A stretch of 6,246 nt of DNA from Flavobacterium sp. (GTDB lineage Bacteria > Bacteroidota > Bacteroidia > Flavobacteriales > Flavobacteriaceae), in NCBI GenBank assembly GCA_005792865.1, contig SXQR01000092.1, positions 1 to 6,246 of the forward strand, written 5' to 3'. Shown here piece after piece: positions 1-5,625 of the stretch. Under the pieces are notes generated by a model. That model worked only from the letters and a program-made list of their open reading frames with translations. It did no database searches and was not told the origin of the DNA. The translations under genes and the position numbers were made by a program. The stretch's first letter is position 1, and every line of letters begins with the position of its first letter.

Positions 1-401
1 GTCTTTTCATTGAGCGTCTTTTGCTTTTCCAATCCGGTCTCGGTGAGTGACGCCGGCAGCGTCACCTTCAGCCTCTCGGCCACGGGTTTCATTTCATTGG
101 CAGACTTTGAGTGTTCGGCAACCATCATTTCGGCAAATTTCCTGACCTGGGTGTTAGTGGCCTTGGATTGGGCGAGTTTGCCTAGCTCCACTTCCATCAT
201 GTCGTTTTCGGCGGCGTCGACAAGAAACTCGGCATCATCTTCACGCGCATCGTTCTCGTCAAATTTGACCTCATTTTCATCTTCGGCGACCTCCTTGGGG
301 TCTTCGGCCTTATTCTCCTGTTTGCAGGACGAAAGGCCCAGGAAAAGCGAAAGTACGGTTGCGCCTAAGAGCGACCTGACCAGTATTTTTGCGTTTCTCA
401 T
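1..401 (-). CDS. DUF4142 domain lipoprotein, 5' part only (cut by window edge)
   Basis: Translating the minus strand from the ATG at 401 gives 133 residues with no stop before base 1, so the 3' end of the gene lies outside the window. Residues 1-26 are a lipoprotein signal: basic start (MRNAK), hydrophobic core 11-23 and lipobox LSSC with the acylated cysteine at C26. An acidic, probably disordered linker follows (about 27-55). The DUF4142 domain then begins at about residue 56: DAEFLVDAAENDMMEVELG, then LAQSKATNTQVRKFAEMMV and EH at 96-97. DUF4142 is a helical, ferritin-like-looking domain of unknown biochemical function, common in Bacteroidota and Proteobacteria, often as exported or lipid-anchored proteins. 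Complete family members usually have about 170-200 residues, so roughly a quarter to a third is missing. The gene is divergent from sodC. Family assignment is firm; function is unknown. Confidence 0.88.
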   Translation of the reverse strand, partial: MRNAKILVRSLLGATVLSLFLGLSSCKQENKAEDPKEVAEDENEVKFDENDAREDDAEFLVDAAENDMMEVELGKLAQSKATNTQVRKFAEMMVAEHSKSANEMKPVAERLKVTLPASLTETGLEKQKTLNEK

Positions 402-445
402 ATTTATCGAAATATTAATAGTTAAATAATTAATTAACAGATTAT

Positions 446-476
446 CAAATTTATACCCTTAAAAGTGGTTTCCAGT
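446..476 (-). promoter_or_regulatory. candidate promoter of the DUF4142 gene
   Basis: Read on the minus strand, TAAATTTG (453-446) matches the Bacteroidota -7 box TAnnTTTG exactly. The position 19 bases upstream holds ACTG (476-473), a weak match to the -33 box TTTG. Transcription would start near 439-440, giving a leader of about 38 bases before the ATG at 401. The -7 box is convincing; the -33 box is not. Confidence 0.5.
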
Positions 477-507
477 TATAGAATTTTTTGGTTTTGTTAT
501 AGAATTT
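475..507. repeat. 12-base direct repeat, period 21, in the DUF4142-sodC divergent region
   Basis: GTTATAGAATTT occurs at 475-486 and again at 496-507, exactly 21 bases apart (two helical turns). A shorter third match, AGAATTT, lies at 515-521. The copies lie just upstream of the candidate DUF4142 promoter and about 50-80 bases upstream of the sodC promoter. Equal helical phasing in an otherwise featureless AT-rich spacer is what a transcription factor site would look like, but the region is AT-rich and no regulator is known. Confidence 0.5.
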
Positions 508-550
508 AACAGGAAGAATTTTAAATTTTTGTAGCCGAAGGAAGCGCCGC

Positions 551-573
551 CCGCAGTTTGCGGCTTTACCGCA
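551..573. promoter_or_regulatory. small overlapping inverted repeats across the sodC promoter
   Basis: CCGCA (551-555), TGCGG (559-563) and CCGCA (569-573) alternate, so the middle arm can pair with either neighbour. The first loop is GTT, the second CTTTA. The middle arm overlaps the -33 box and the second repeat fills the -33/-7 spacer, a usual place for a repressor operator. The arms are only five bases long, so chance is a real alternative. Confidence 0.3.
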
Positions 574-587
574 TTTTCTTATCTTTA
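557..587 (+). promoter_or_regulatory. candidate promoter of sodC
   Basis: TTTG at 557-560, 19 bases, then TATCTTTA at 580-587, which differs from the Bacteroidota consensus TTTG-N19-TAnnTTTG only in the last base. The start of transcription is expected about seven bases on, near 594, so the leader would be only about 10 bases before the ATG at 605. There is no Shine-Dalgarno sequence before that ATG. Confidence 0.65.
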
Positions 588-604
588 CGTAAAACACGAC
601 TGAC

Positions 605-1132
605 ATGAAAAAAATCATAGCCGGCTTCGCGATCATCTTCGCGGTCGTAATGAGCTGCAAGACCAATACTTCAAGCCCAAACGACAAGCGCATCCAGCTT
701 ACCTTTGAGTCTAAAAGCGGCAGCAAGACAACCGGGACAGCCACCTTTGTGGAACGCAATGGCAAGGTTTCCCTTACGGCCGCGCTTGCAGGGCTCACCC
801 CAGGAACGCACGCGATGCACATCCATGAAAAGGCGGATTGCTCAGCTCCTGACGCGAGTTCGGCAGGAGGACATTGGAACCCGACCTTTGAAAACCACGG
901 AAAATGGGGCTCGGCATCTTACCACCGGGGCGATATCGGGAACTTCACGGTAGGAAAGAACGGCACCGGCGCGATATCCCTTACCACTGACCAATGGTGC
1001 ATTGGCTGCGGCGACCCCAAGAAGGACATCCTGGGCAAGAGCCTGATCGTGCATGAGAAAGCCGACGATTACAAGACCCAACCGACAGGGGACGCCGGAG
1101 GACGGATGGCGTGCTCGGCCATCATCAGGTAA
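605..1132 (+). CDS. sodC: Cu/Zn superoxide dismutase, lipoprotein
   Basis: This 175-residue protein converts superoxide to oxygen and hydrogen peroxide. Residues 1-18 form a lipoprotein signal with lipobox VMSC (C18), so the enzyme should be anchored in the cell envelope, outside the cytoplasm. All metal ligands of the family are present. Copper is bound by H72 and H74 (in MHIHEKADC), by H90 (SAGGHWNP), which also bridges to zinc, and by H150 (IVHEKADD). Zinc is bound by H90, H98, H107 and D110 (YHRGD). C79 and C170 would form the conserved disulfide, and R167 is the arginine that guides superoxide into the active site. Two further cysteines, C132 and C135 (WCIGCG), lie in the electrostatic loop region. 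The ATG at 605 gives the signal peptide directly and sits just behind a good promoter. Nothing between sodC and the next gene looks like a terminator, so read-through is possible. Confidence 0.95.
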   Translation: MKKIIAGFAIIFAVVMSCKTNTSSPNDKRIQLTFESKSGSKTTGTATFVERNGKVSLTAALAGLTPGTHAMHIHEKADCSAPDASSAGGHWNPTFENHGKWGSASYHRGDIGNFTVGKNGTGAISLTTDQWCIGCGDPKKDILGKSLIVHEKADDYKTQPTGDAGGRMACSAIIR

Positions 1133-1137
1133 ATGTG

Positions 1138-1145
1138 TAGCTTTG
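1138..1145 (+). promoter_or_regulatory. candidate -7 box of the LETM1-related gene
   Basis: TAGCTTTG matches TAnnTTTG exactly and lies 16 bases before the ATG at 1162, nearly the same distance as the sodC box to its ATG (17 bases). The expected -33 position (1115-1118, TCGG, inside the sodC reading frame) is poor. Transcription would start near 1152 with a leader of about 10 bases. Confidence 0.45.
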
Positions 1146-1161
1146 CGCTATATCCCAAGAG

Positions 1162-2358
1162 ATGATCAATCCATCGGCGAGCGGCTGGATAGACAAATTC
1201 CTTTCGCAGCAACGCGCGGCCACGACCGCAAAGAGCGATCTTGAATTTTACCTTGGCGCCAGGCGTACCGGCTTCATTTACGGGCACGTGGTGACCATCG
1301 AGGCGGCGCGCCCTGTCGTGACATCGGGCTGGATGGCCGACGAAATGACCAAGGTGGCGTTGCTCAATACACTCTTTGGGTTATACCGAAGCCATGTTGC
1401 CGAGGCGCATCCCGCACAATTTGTCAAGACGGCCATCGCATTCTATCGCGACATGAGCCCCGGGGGATTCAGCCTGCTCAAAAAGGTTTTTCCATCAAGT
1501 CCGTCGCTCGCACTTGAAGACATCATCGACAGCCGGATCCAGACCAACCACAACGTCATCTCAAAGAATTTTTCGCATATCCTCACCAATGCGTTGCTCT
1601 TTACCGATGTGCTGGCCTTTTCCCAATACCTGCGGCGCGGCAGCATTCCCGACAAGTACCTCAAGAAAACCGAGGAAACCATCGTCAGTGTGGTGACGCT
1701 CGCGCTGCGGGCCAAGACCATCAAGTCCCCGCATGACGACCTCCTGATCCGGCTGTTCGAGGCATCGGTGCGGTACAGCAAGTTTTCGACGGTGACCGCG
1801 ATGAATCCCGAATCGCTCAAACTTGAACTGTTTACCGAAGACCTAGAAAAATTCTACTTGCTGGATCTGGCGGGAATGGCGCTGTGGAGCGACGGCAAGG
1901 TGGAAATCGAGGAAGAGGACCTGCTCTACCGCATAGGTGAATTGATGGGCGTACCGGATGCATTCATCGCGTCGTCGATCAAGGAAACCGATGCCTTTAT
2001 CCGGAAGTACAAACACGAAATCCCCTATTTCAATTATTCGAACCCGGTCAAGCATTTCTACGACCACCTGACGCAAAACGTGGTCACGCTCATCAAGCGC
2101 AACCGCTCCAGGCTTGCGAAGGAAATCGGTCAGAGCCGCGAGCTTATGGTTTTGTTGGCGCAGTCCACGACGCGCGATCTCGATCCGCGGGAGAAGAAAA
2201 AGGTCAAGAACCACCTGCTGGACATCTGCAAGACCATTCCATCGCTCACGATCTTCCTGCTGCCGGGCGGAAGCCTGTTGTTGCCGATATTGATCAAGTT
2301 CATTCCAAGCCTTCTGCCATCGGCGTTCAATGAAAACCTTGAGGCCGAACCCGAATAA
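1162..2358 (+). CDS. LETM1-related protein with TerB-like middle region
   Basis: The protein has 398 residues and no signal peptide. The last part, about 325-393, resembles the LETM1 domain. It begins SRELMVLLAQSTTRDLDPREKKKV and continues into a hydrophobic stretch from about 358 to 386 containing IFLLPGGSLLLPILIKFIPS, which includes the family's P-G-G-S turn. Residues about 232-290, with LAGMALWSDGKVEIEEED and IGELMGV, look like the TerB/DjlA-type acidic helical domain. The first 220 residues are helical and unassigned. Flavobacterial proteins of this shape are annotated as LETM1-related biofilm-associated proteins. Mitochondrial LETM1 is an inner-membrane K+/H+ or Ca2+/H+ exchange factor, but that activity should not be carried over: only one hydrophobic segment is visible here. 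The ATG at 1162 follows a TAGCTTTG box and lies 29 bases after the sodC stop, so it may be both co-transcribed and independently expressed. Family fair to good, function open. Confidence 0.8.
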   Translation: MINPSASGWIDKFLSQQRAATTAKSDLEFYLGARRTGFIYGHVVTIEAARPVVTSGWMADEMTKVALLNTLFGLYRSHVAEAHPAQFVKTAIAFYRDMSPGGFSLLKKVFPSSPSLALEDIIDSRIQTNHNVISKNFSHILTNALLFTDVLAFSQYLRRGSIPDKYLKKTEETIVSVVTLALRAKTIKSPHDDLLIRLFEASVRYSKFSTVTAMNPESLKLELFTEDLEKFYLLDLAGMALWSDGKVEIEEEDLLYRIGELMGVPDAFIASSIKETDAFIRKYKHEIPYFNYSNPVKHFYDHLTQNVVTLIKRNRSRLAKEIGQSRELMVLLAQSTTRDLDPREKKKVKNHLLDICKTIPSLTIFLLPGGSLLLPILIKFIPSLLPSAFNENLEAEPE

Positions 2359-2381
2359 AAAAACCGCCCGAAGGCGGCTTT
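2357..2381 (-). terminator. terminator of can, shared with the convergent LETM1-related gene
   Basis: In the minus-strand transcript the stem CCGCC/GGCGG closes a UUCG tetraloop, extended by a G-U and three A-U pairs, and is followed by seven U residues (2363-2357). This is a strong intrinsic terminator placed directly at the can stop codon. On the plus strand the same hairpin (2364-2377) is followed by CTTTGTT, a weaker U tract, so it probably also stops transcription from the LETM1-related gene. The stop codon of that gene (2356-2358) overlaps the A tract. Confidence 0.85.
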
Positions 2382-2382
2382 G

Positions 2383-3018
2383 TTAAAACTTGAGCTGATA
2401 GACCTTGTCGAGATCCTGTTCGGAGGAGATGTTGACGTTCAGGTCGGTCACGAACCCCGAATTCAGGCCATAGACCCATCCGTGAAGCGTGAGTTCGCGG
2501 CCCGCGCGCCAGGCGCCCTGTACGATCGAGGTTTTCGCGAGGTCAAAGACCTGCTCCTTCACGTTAAGTTCGACAAAGGCATTGAAGCGCGCCTCCTCGT
2601 CGATGATCGAATCGAGGTATTGCTTGTGCAGGCGGTAAACGTCCTTGATGTGGCGGATCCAGTTGTCGATGATCCCGATCGAACTGTTGCCCATCGCGGC
2701 CTTGACGCCGCCGCACCCGTAGTGGCCCACAACAAGCACATGCTTGACTTCCAGCACATTTACCGAATAATCCAGCACACTGAGCATGTTCATGTCGCTG
2801 TGGACGACCATGTTGGCAATGTTGCGGTGCACGAATACCTCGCCGGGCTTGGCACCGATGATCTCGTTGGCGGGAACGCGGCTGTCCGAGCACCCGATCC
2901 AGAGAAGCGGCGGTTTCTGGCCCTTTGCCAGATCGGCAAAATAGTTGGGATCGCCGGCGAGCTTCTCCTCTACCCACGCCTTGTTATTGTCCAAAATCTT
3001 CTTATAGAAGTCTTCCAT
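2383..3018 (-). CDS. can: beta-class carbonic anhydrase
   Basis: This 211-residue cytoplasmic zinc enzyme interconverts CO2 and bicarbonate. The beta-class signature is complete: C43 with the D45/R47 dyad in IGCSDSRVP, then H99 and C102 in VVGHYGCGGV. C43, H99 and C102 bind zinc, and D45 and R47 form the catalytic pair that gates the fourth ligand. FVHRNIANMV (62-71) is the other conserved strand-loop. Length and motifs match the Can (YadF) group, which is about 220 residues in E. coli. The ATG at 3018 is preceded by an A-rich stretch without a clear ribosome site. The gene starts 26 bases after the sulP stop on the same strand, so the two are almost certainly one transcript, ended by the UUCG hairpin at its stop codon. 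The pairing suggests that bicarbonate moved by SulP is brought to equilibrium with CO2. Confidence 0.95.
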   Translation of the reverse strand: MEDFYKKILDNNKAWVEEKLAGDPNYFADLAKGQKPPLLWIGCSDSRVPANEIIGAKPGEVFVHRNIANMVVHSDMNMLSVLDYSVNVLEVKHVLVVGHYGCGGVKAAMGNSSIGIIDNWIRHIKDVYRLHKQYLDSIIDEEARFNAFVELNVKEQVFDLAKTSIVQGAWRAGRELTLHGWVYGLNSGFVTDLNVNISSEQDLDKVYQLKF

Positions 3019-3044
3019 CTTAATATTTGTTTCAGGTTACTAAT

Positions 3045-4691
3045 TTATTGAATAATATCTTCTTTCGCTTTTGACGGCGTCTTTCCCGATTGCGGGGTGC
3101 GGTGCTCGACAAACACGTGCTTCTCGGCATCGCCCGAATTTTCCAGGTCATACGCCTTCTTGAAACCGCGCAATTTTACGCGGATATTCTCGTCGCGCGC
3201 GCGGGTTTCCTTGAATTCGCGAATGAGATCCAGAATGTCATGGGCAATGTAGACCGTATCGGAGGCGTTGATGACAACCCTTGAATTTTCGGGGATCTCG
3301 CTAAGGGTCGACTTGATGGCCGCCTTATTGAGGAAGGAGACTTCCTGCGCAAGGTCGATATGGATGATGTCGCCATCGCCATATTCTTCCTTGCGGAAAG
3401 AGTAGGCGCGTTTGAGGTTGCCCTTGAGCACGAAGATGACGCTGATCACGATGCCCAGTGCGACACCCTTGAGAAGGTCGGTAAATACCACCGCGGCGAG
3501 CGTCGCAATAAAGGGAATGAACTGGTATTTTCCCTTTTTCCAGAAATGTTTGAAAGTGGCGGGCTTTGCAAGTTTGTATCCTACCATGAGCAGGATCGCG
3601 GCCAGTGTGGCAAGCGGAATCTTGTTGAGAAGCATCGGGATCGTGACCACGCTCACTAGCAACATGGAACCATGGATGATGGTGGACATCTTGGATTTGG
3701 CGCCCGCATTGGCGTTGGCCGAGGTGCGCACCACCACCGATGTCATCGGCAAGCCTCCCAATAGCGAACTTACCATGTTGCCGACTCCCTGTGCCTTCAG
3801 TTCCACATTGGTGTTGGTATAGCGTTTTTGCACGTCCATCCGGTCGGCGGCCTCGATGCAGAGCAGGGTCTCGATCGATGCGACCACGGCAATTGTGGCT
3901 GCGGTGACCCATACCTTTGTCTCACCGATAGATGAAAACTGGGGCATGACGATGATTTCCTGCACATCGGCAAAAGACTGGATCACGGGAAGCGAAACCA
4001 GGTGCTCCTGCCCGATCAACAATGGGCTCCCTGCAGCGCGGAAAATTTCATTGATCCCGACGCCCAGGATTACGGCCACCAACGCGCCCGGGACCAACTT
4101 GATTTTTTTGAGCGCAGGGACCCTGTCCCATGAAATCAATACCGCAAGCGATACGACAGTGACGATCAGCGCGCCAAACTGGATGTAGTCCAAAGCGCCC
4201 ATCAAACTGGAAAGCGTGTTTTGCCCGTCCGATTGCACAAAGGCCTCATCACCCTCAAAATCGCTGTCATAACCCACCGCATGCGGAAGTTGCTTGAGGA
4301 TGATGATGATGCCGATACCGGCGAGCATTCCCTCGATCACATTGGTCGGGAAATAATTGGAAATGCTCCCCGCACGCAGGAAGCCGAGCGCCAACTGCAT
4401 GATTCCCGCAAGAAAAACGGCCACGAGGAAGATTTCAAAACCGCCGAGGTCTGAAATGGCCGTGAGGACGATTGCCGTCAGGCCCGCCGCCGGGCCGGAA
4501 ACGCTGAGATGTGAAGTACTGAGGTAACCAACGACGATGCCGCCCACGATACCCGCAATGATTCCTGAGAAAAGTGGGGCGCCCGAAGCCATTGCAATGC
4601 CTAGGCAAAGGGGAAGCGCCACAAGGAAAACCACCAAACCGGAAGCAAAGTCCGACTTGAGGTTACCAAAAAGATTGATTTTTTTTGTCAT
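3045..4691 (-). CDS. SulP family anion transporter (probable bicarbonate or sulfate uptake)
   Basis: A 548-residue inner-membrane transporter of the SLC26/SulP family. The membrane part, about residues 14-425, shows the expected features: DFASGLVVFLVALPLCLGIA in the first helix, SVSGPAAGLTA (63-73) in the substrate-site helix, SIETLLCIEAADRM (272-285) and GLPMTSVVVRTSANANAGA (313-331) with the second half of the anion site. A shortened STAS-like cytoplasmic domain follows at about 440-530 (VVINASDTVYIAHDILDLI), then a charged tail. The substrate cannot be read from sequence. Family members move sulfate, bicarbonate, dicarboxylates or other anions. The carbonic anhydrase gene 26 bases downstream argues for bicarbonate, as with the cyanobacterial BicA type, but that is inference from context. 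The start ATG at 4691 is followed by the basic stretch MTKK. No convincing promoter was found just upstream, so transcription may come through the small gene 59 bases away. Confidence 0.92.
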   Translation of the reverse strand: MTKKINLFGNLKSDFASGLVVFLVALPLCLGIAMASGAPLFSGIIAGIVGGIVVGYLSTSHLSVSGPAAGLTAIVLTAISDLGGFEIFLVAVFLAGIMQLALGFLRAGSISNYFPTNVIEGMLAGIGIIIILKQLPHAVGYDSDFEGDEAFVQSDGQNTLSSLMGALDYIQFGALIVTVVSLAVLISWDRVPALKKIKLVPGALVAVILGVGINEIFRAAGSPLLIGQEHLVSLPVIQSFADVQEIIVMPQFSSIGETKVWVTAATIAVVASIETLLCIEAADRMDVQKRYTNTNVELKAQGVGNMVSSLLGGLPMTSVVVRTSANANAGAKSKMSTIIHGSMLLVSVVTIPMLLNKIPLATLAAILLMVGYKLAKPATFKHFWKKGKYQFIPFIATLAAVVFTDLLKGVALGIVISVIFVLKGNLKRAYSFRKEEYGDGDIIHIDLAQEVSFLNKAAIKSTLSEIPENSRVVINASDTVYIAHDILDLIREFKETRARDENIRVKLRGFKKAYDLENSGDAEKHVFVEHRTPQSGKTPSKAKEDIIQ

Positions 4692-4700
4692 ACCTGAAAT

Positions 4701-4757
4701 GGATTAATACGTGAAGGCAGGGCACGATTGCGCCTGCAAGATCTTTCGTATTAAGCC
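4701..4757. repeat. inverted repeat between the small gene and sulP
   Basis: TTAATACG (4704-4711) and CGTATTAA (4747-4754) are perfect 8-base inverted arms. Counting the flanking GG and CC, the arms extend to 4701 and 4757 with one mismatch. An inner pair GCAGG/CCTGC (4717-4721 and 4732-4736) can stack inside. The right arm contains the stop codon of the small gene and the left arm ends 10 bases before the sulP start. No U tract follows on the minus strand, so it is not a standard terminator. It may be an operator or an RNA element governing sulP expression. Confidence 0.45.
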
Positions 4758-5029
4758 AATTCCGGCGGTGGGATGAAGATGGAGCCGCACACATTGTCGT
4801 GTCGCGAAAGATTCTCGAACCTTATGATCCCCGATGCATTGTTTGACAAATTGACAAACTCATAGGTATCGATCCGCAATTCCGCCTTGACTTCCTTGTG
4901 TGAAAGCTCCTCCTCGGTCATGCTGTAGAATATCGACGTATCGGTACTCTTCTCGATCATGCCGACGATTGTCGGCGTCGAAAGGAAAAATACGAACATC
5001 AGCAATATGAAGGACGCAGCGGTTCTCAT
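4751..5029 (-). CDS. small membrane-anchored or exported protein of unknown function
   Basis: A 92-residue protein that I cannot place in a characterised family. It begins with a short basic end (MRTAAS) and a hydrophobic segment at 7-23 (FILLMFVFFLSTPTIVG), which is either an uncleaved N-terminal anchor or a signal peptide. The remaining about 68 residues are soluble, with an acidic stretch TEEELSHKE (38-46) and a C-terminal FIPPPELA end. One cysteine (C81) is present. The frame stays open upstream to a GTG at 5077 and an ATG at 5065. The GTG lies inside the promoter box, and both would put an unconvincing extension before the hydrophobic segment, so ATG 5029 is the better start. The gene lies between dps and sulP on their strand and may be the first gene of a unit with sulP and can. 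The frame, promoter and typical signal make it likely to be real. Confidence 0.72.
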   Translation of the reverse strand: MRTAASFILLMFVFFLSTPTIVGMIEKSTDTSIFYSMTEEELSHKEVKAELRIDTYEFVNLSNNASGIIRFENLSRHDNVCGSIFIPPPELA

Positions 5030-5035
5030 GGACGC

Positions 5036-5074
5036 AAAAATAAGTTCCGGACCGCCCAAATGCATCGGCCCGGA
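5036..5074 (-). terminator. probable dps terminator, lying in the leader of the small gene
   Basis: On the minus strand TCCGGGCCG (5074-5066) pairs with CGGTCCGGA (5054-5046): nine pairs, one of them G-U, with an 11-base loop. After two bases comes TTATTTTT (5043-5036). This has the form of an intrinsic terminator about 30 bases after the dps stop. The U tract ends only six bases before the ATG of the small gene, so the same hairpin would also lie in that gene's leader. Confidence 0.6.
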
Positions 5075-5076
5075 CA

Positions 5077-5107
5077 CAAATTTAATCGTAATTTAACATT
5101 TGTCAAA
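5077..5107 (-). promoter_or_regulatory. consensus promoter for the small gene (and possibly sulP-can)
   Basis: Read on the minus strand: TTTG (5107-5104), exactly 19 bases, then TAAATTTG (5084-5077). This is a perfect match to the Bacteroidota vegetative promoter TTTG-N19-TAnnTTTG and the best in the window. The -33 box overlaps the dps stop codon. Transcription should start near 5068-5072, at or inside the left arm of the hairpin described at 5036-5074, leaving about 40 bases of leader before ATG 5029. It makes a GTG start at 5077 impossible for this transcript. Confidence 0.75.
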
Positions 5108-5582
5108 GACTCTCTTCGAGCCAGGCGTTCATCATCCAGACGGTCTTCTCCTGTTCGGCGATGAAGTCGCTCATCATCGCGTTGGTACCCTCGTCGTTGA
5201 TTTCACCGCTTCTTTGTAGAATCTGGCGCTCGATCCGCAAAAGGTCGGTCAGTGAATTCACCACCAGGTGCACGGCTTTCTCATCATTGGAAATGTTCTT
5301 TCCCACTTCCAACCGGTTGTTGGCAATGTAATCCTCATAGGTGTGCAAGGGTGTCCCGCCAATGGTCAGCACGCGTTCTGCAACCATATCGATCTTGAGC
5401 TGTGCGTCATTATAGAGTTCTTCGAACTTGACATGCAGGTTGAAGAAACGCTTCCCGCGGATGTTCCAGTGAAGGCCCCTGAGATTTTGGTAATATACCT
5501 GGAAGTTGGACAGAAGGACGTTGAGGGCGCGCGCCATTTCTTCGGATTCGGCGACAGGAAGCCCTAAAATATTGGTTTTCAT
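5103..5582 (-). CDS. dps: Dps family ferritin-like DNA-binding and iron-storage protein
   Basis: Dps forms hollow 12-subunit shells that oxidise ferrous iron with hydrogen peroxide and store it, preventing Fenton chemistry; many members also coat DNA. This protein has 159 residues, a normal length. The ferroxidase ligands, shared between subunits, are all in place: H38 and H50 (LHWNIRGKRFFNLH) and D65 and E69 (IDMVAER). Their spacing of 12, 15 and 4 residues is that of known Dps proteins. FAEQEK-type helix residues appear near the end (DFIAEQEKTVWMMNAWL). The N-terminal tail is short with a single lysine (MKTNILG), so DNA binding through a basic tail is not evident. The ATG at 5582 is the first in frame. 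The gene is divergent from oxyR across 103 bases holding a LysR-type box, so peroxide induction through OxyR is likely. Confidence 0.95.
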   Translation of the reverse strand: MKTNILGLPVAESEEMARALNVLLSNFQVYYQNLRGLHWNIRGKRFFNLHVKFEELYNDAQLKIDMVAERVLTIGGTPLHTYEDYIANNRLEVGKNISNDEKAVHLVVNSLTDLLRIERQILQRSGEINDEGTNAMMSDFIAEQEKTVWMMNAWLEESL

Positions 5583-5608
5583 ATTGGATTGGTTTACATC
5601 GGTTCTAC

Positions 5609-5620
5609 AATAAATTTATT
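5609..5620. promoter_or_regulatory. 12-base palindrome containing the likely dps -7 box
   Basis: AATAAATTTATT is a perfect palindrome. On the minus strand it contains TAAATTTA (5618-5611), one base off the TAnnTTTG box, at a suitable distance (28 bases) from the dps ATG. No TTTG is found 19 bases upstream; instead the LysR-type box at 5626-5644 occupies the -33 position, as expected for an activator-dependent promoter. Confidence 0.4.
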
Positions 5621-5625
5621 AAAAG

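Noticed and set aside
10..429. A 139-codon serine-rich open frame on the plus strand at the window start
   Set aside because: It is the antisense of the DUF4142 lipoprotein gene, whose minus-strand frame has a lipobox and domain motifs.
2380..3051. A long open frame of 223 codons on the plus strand opposite the carbonic anhydrase gene
   Set aside because: It mirrors can almost end to end, has no recognisable domain, and the minus-strand frame carries complete beta-carbonic anhydrase motifs. It is a by-product of codon use.
5036..5064. TATTTTTG (5043-5036) as a -7 box for the small gene, paired with TTTG at 5061-5058
   Set aside because: The spacing is 14 bases instead of about 19, and a perfect promoter with the right spacing lies just upstream. 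The T run is better read as the terminator tail.
5030..5077. Upstream extension of the small gene to GTG 5077 or ATG 5065
   Set aside because: GTG 5077 lies inside the consensus -7 box, and the added residues are unlike a signal peptide while ATG 5029 starts one directly.
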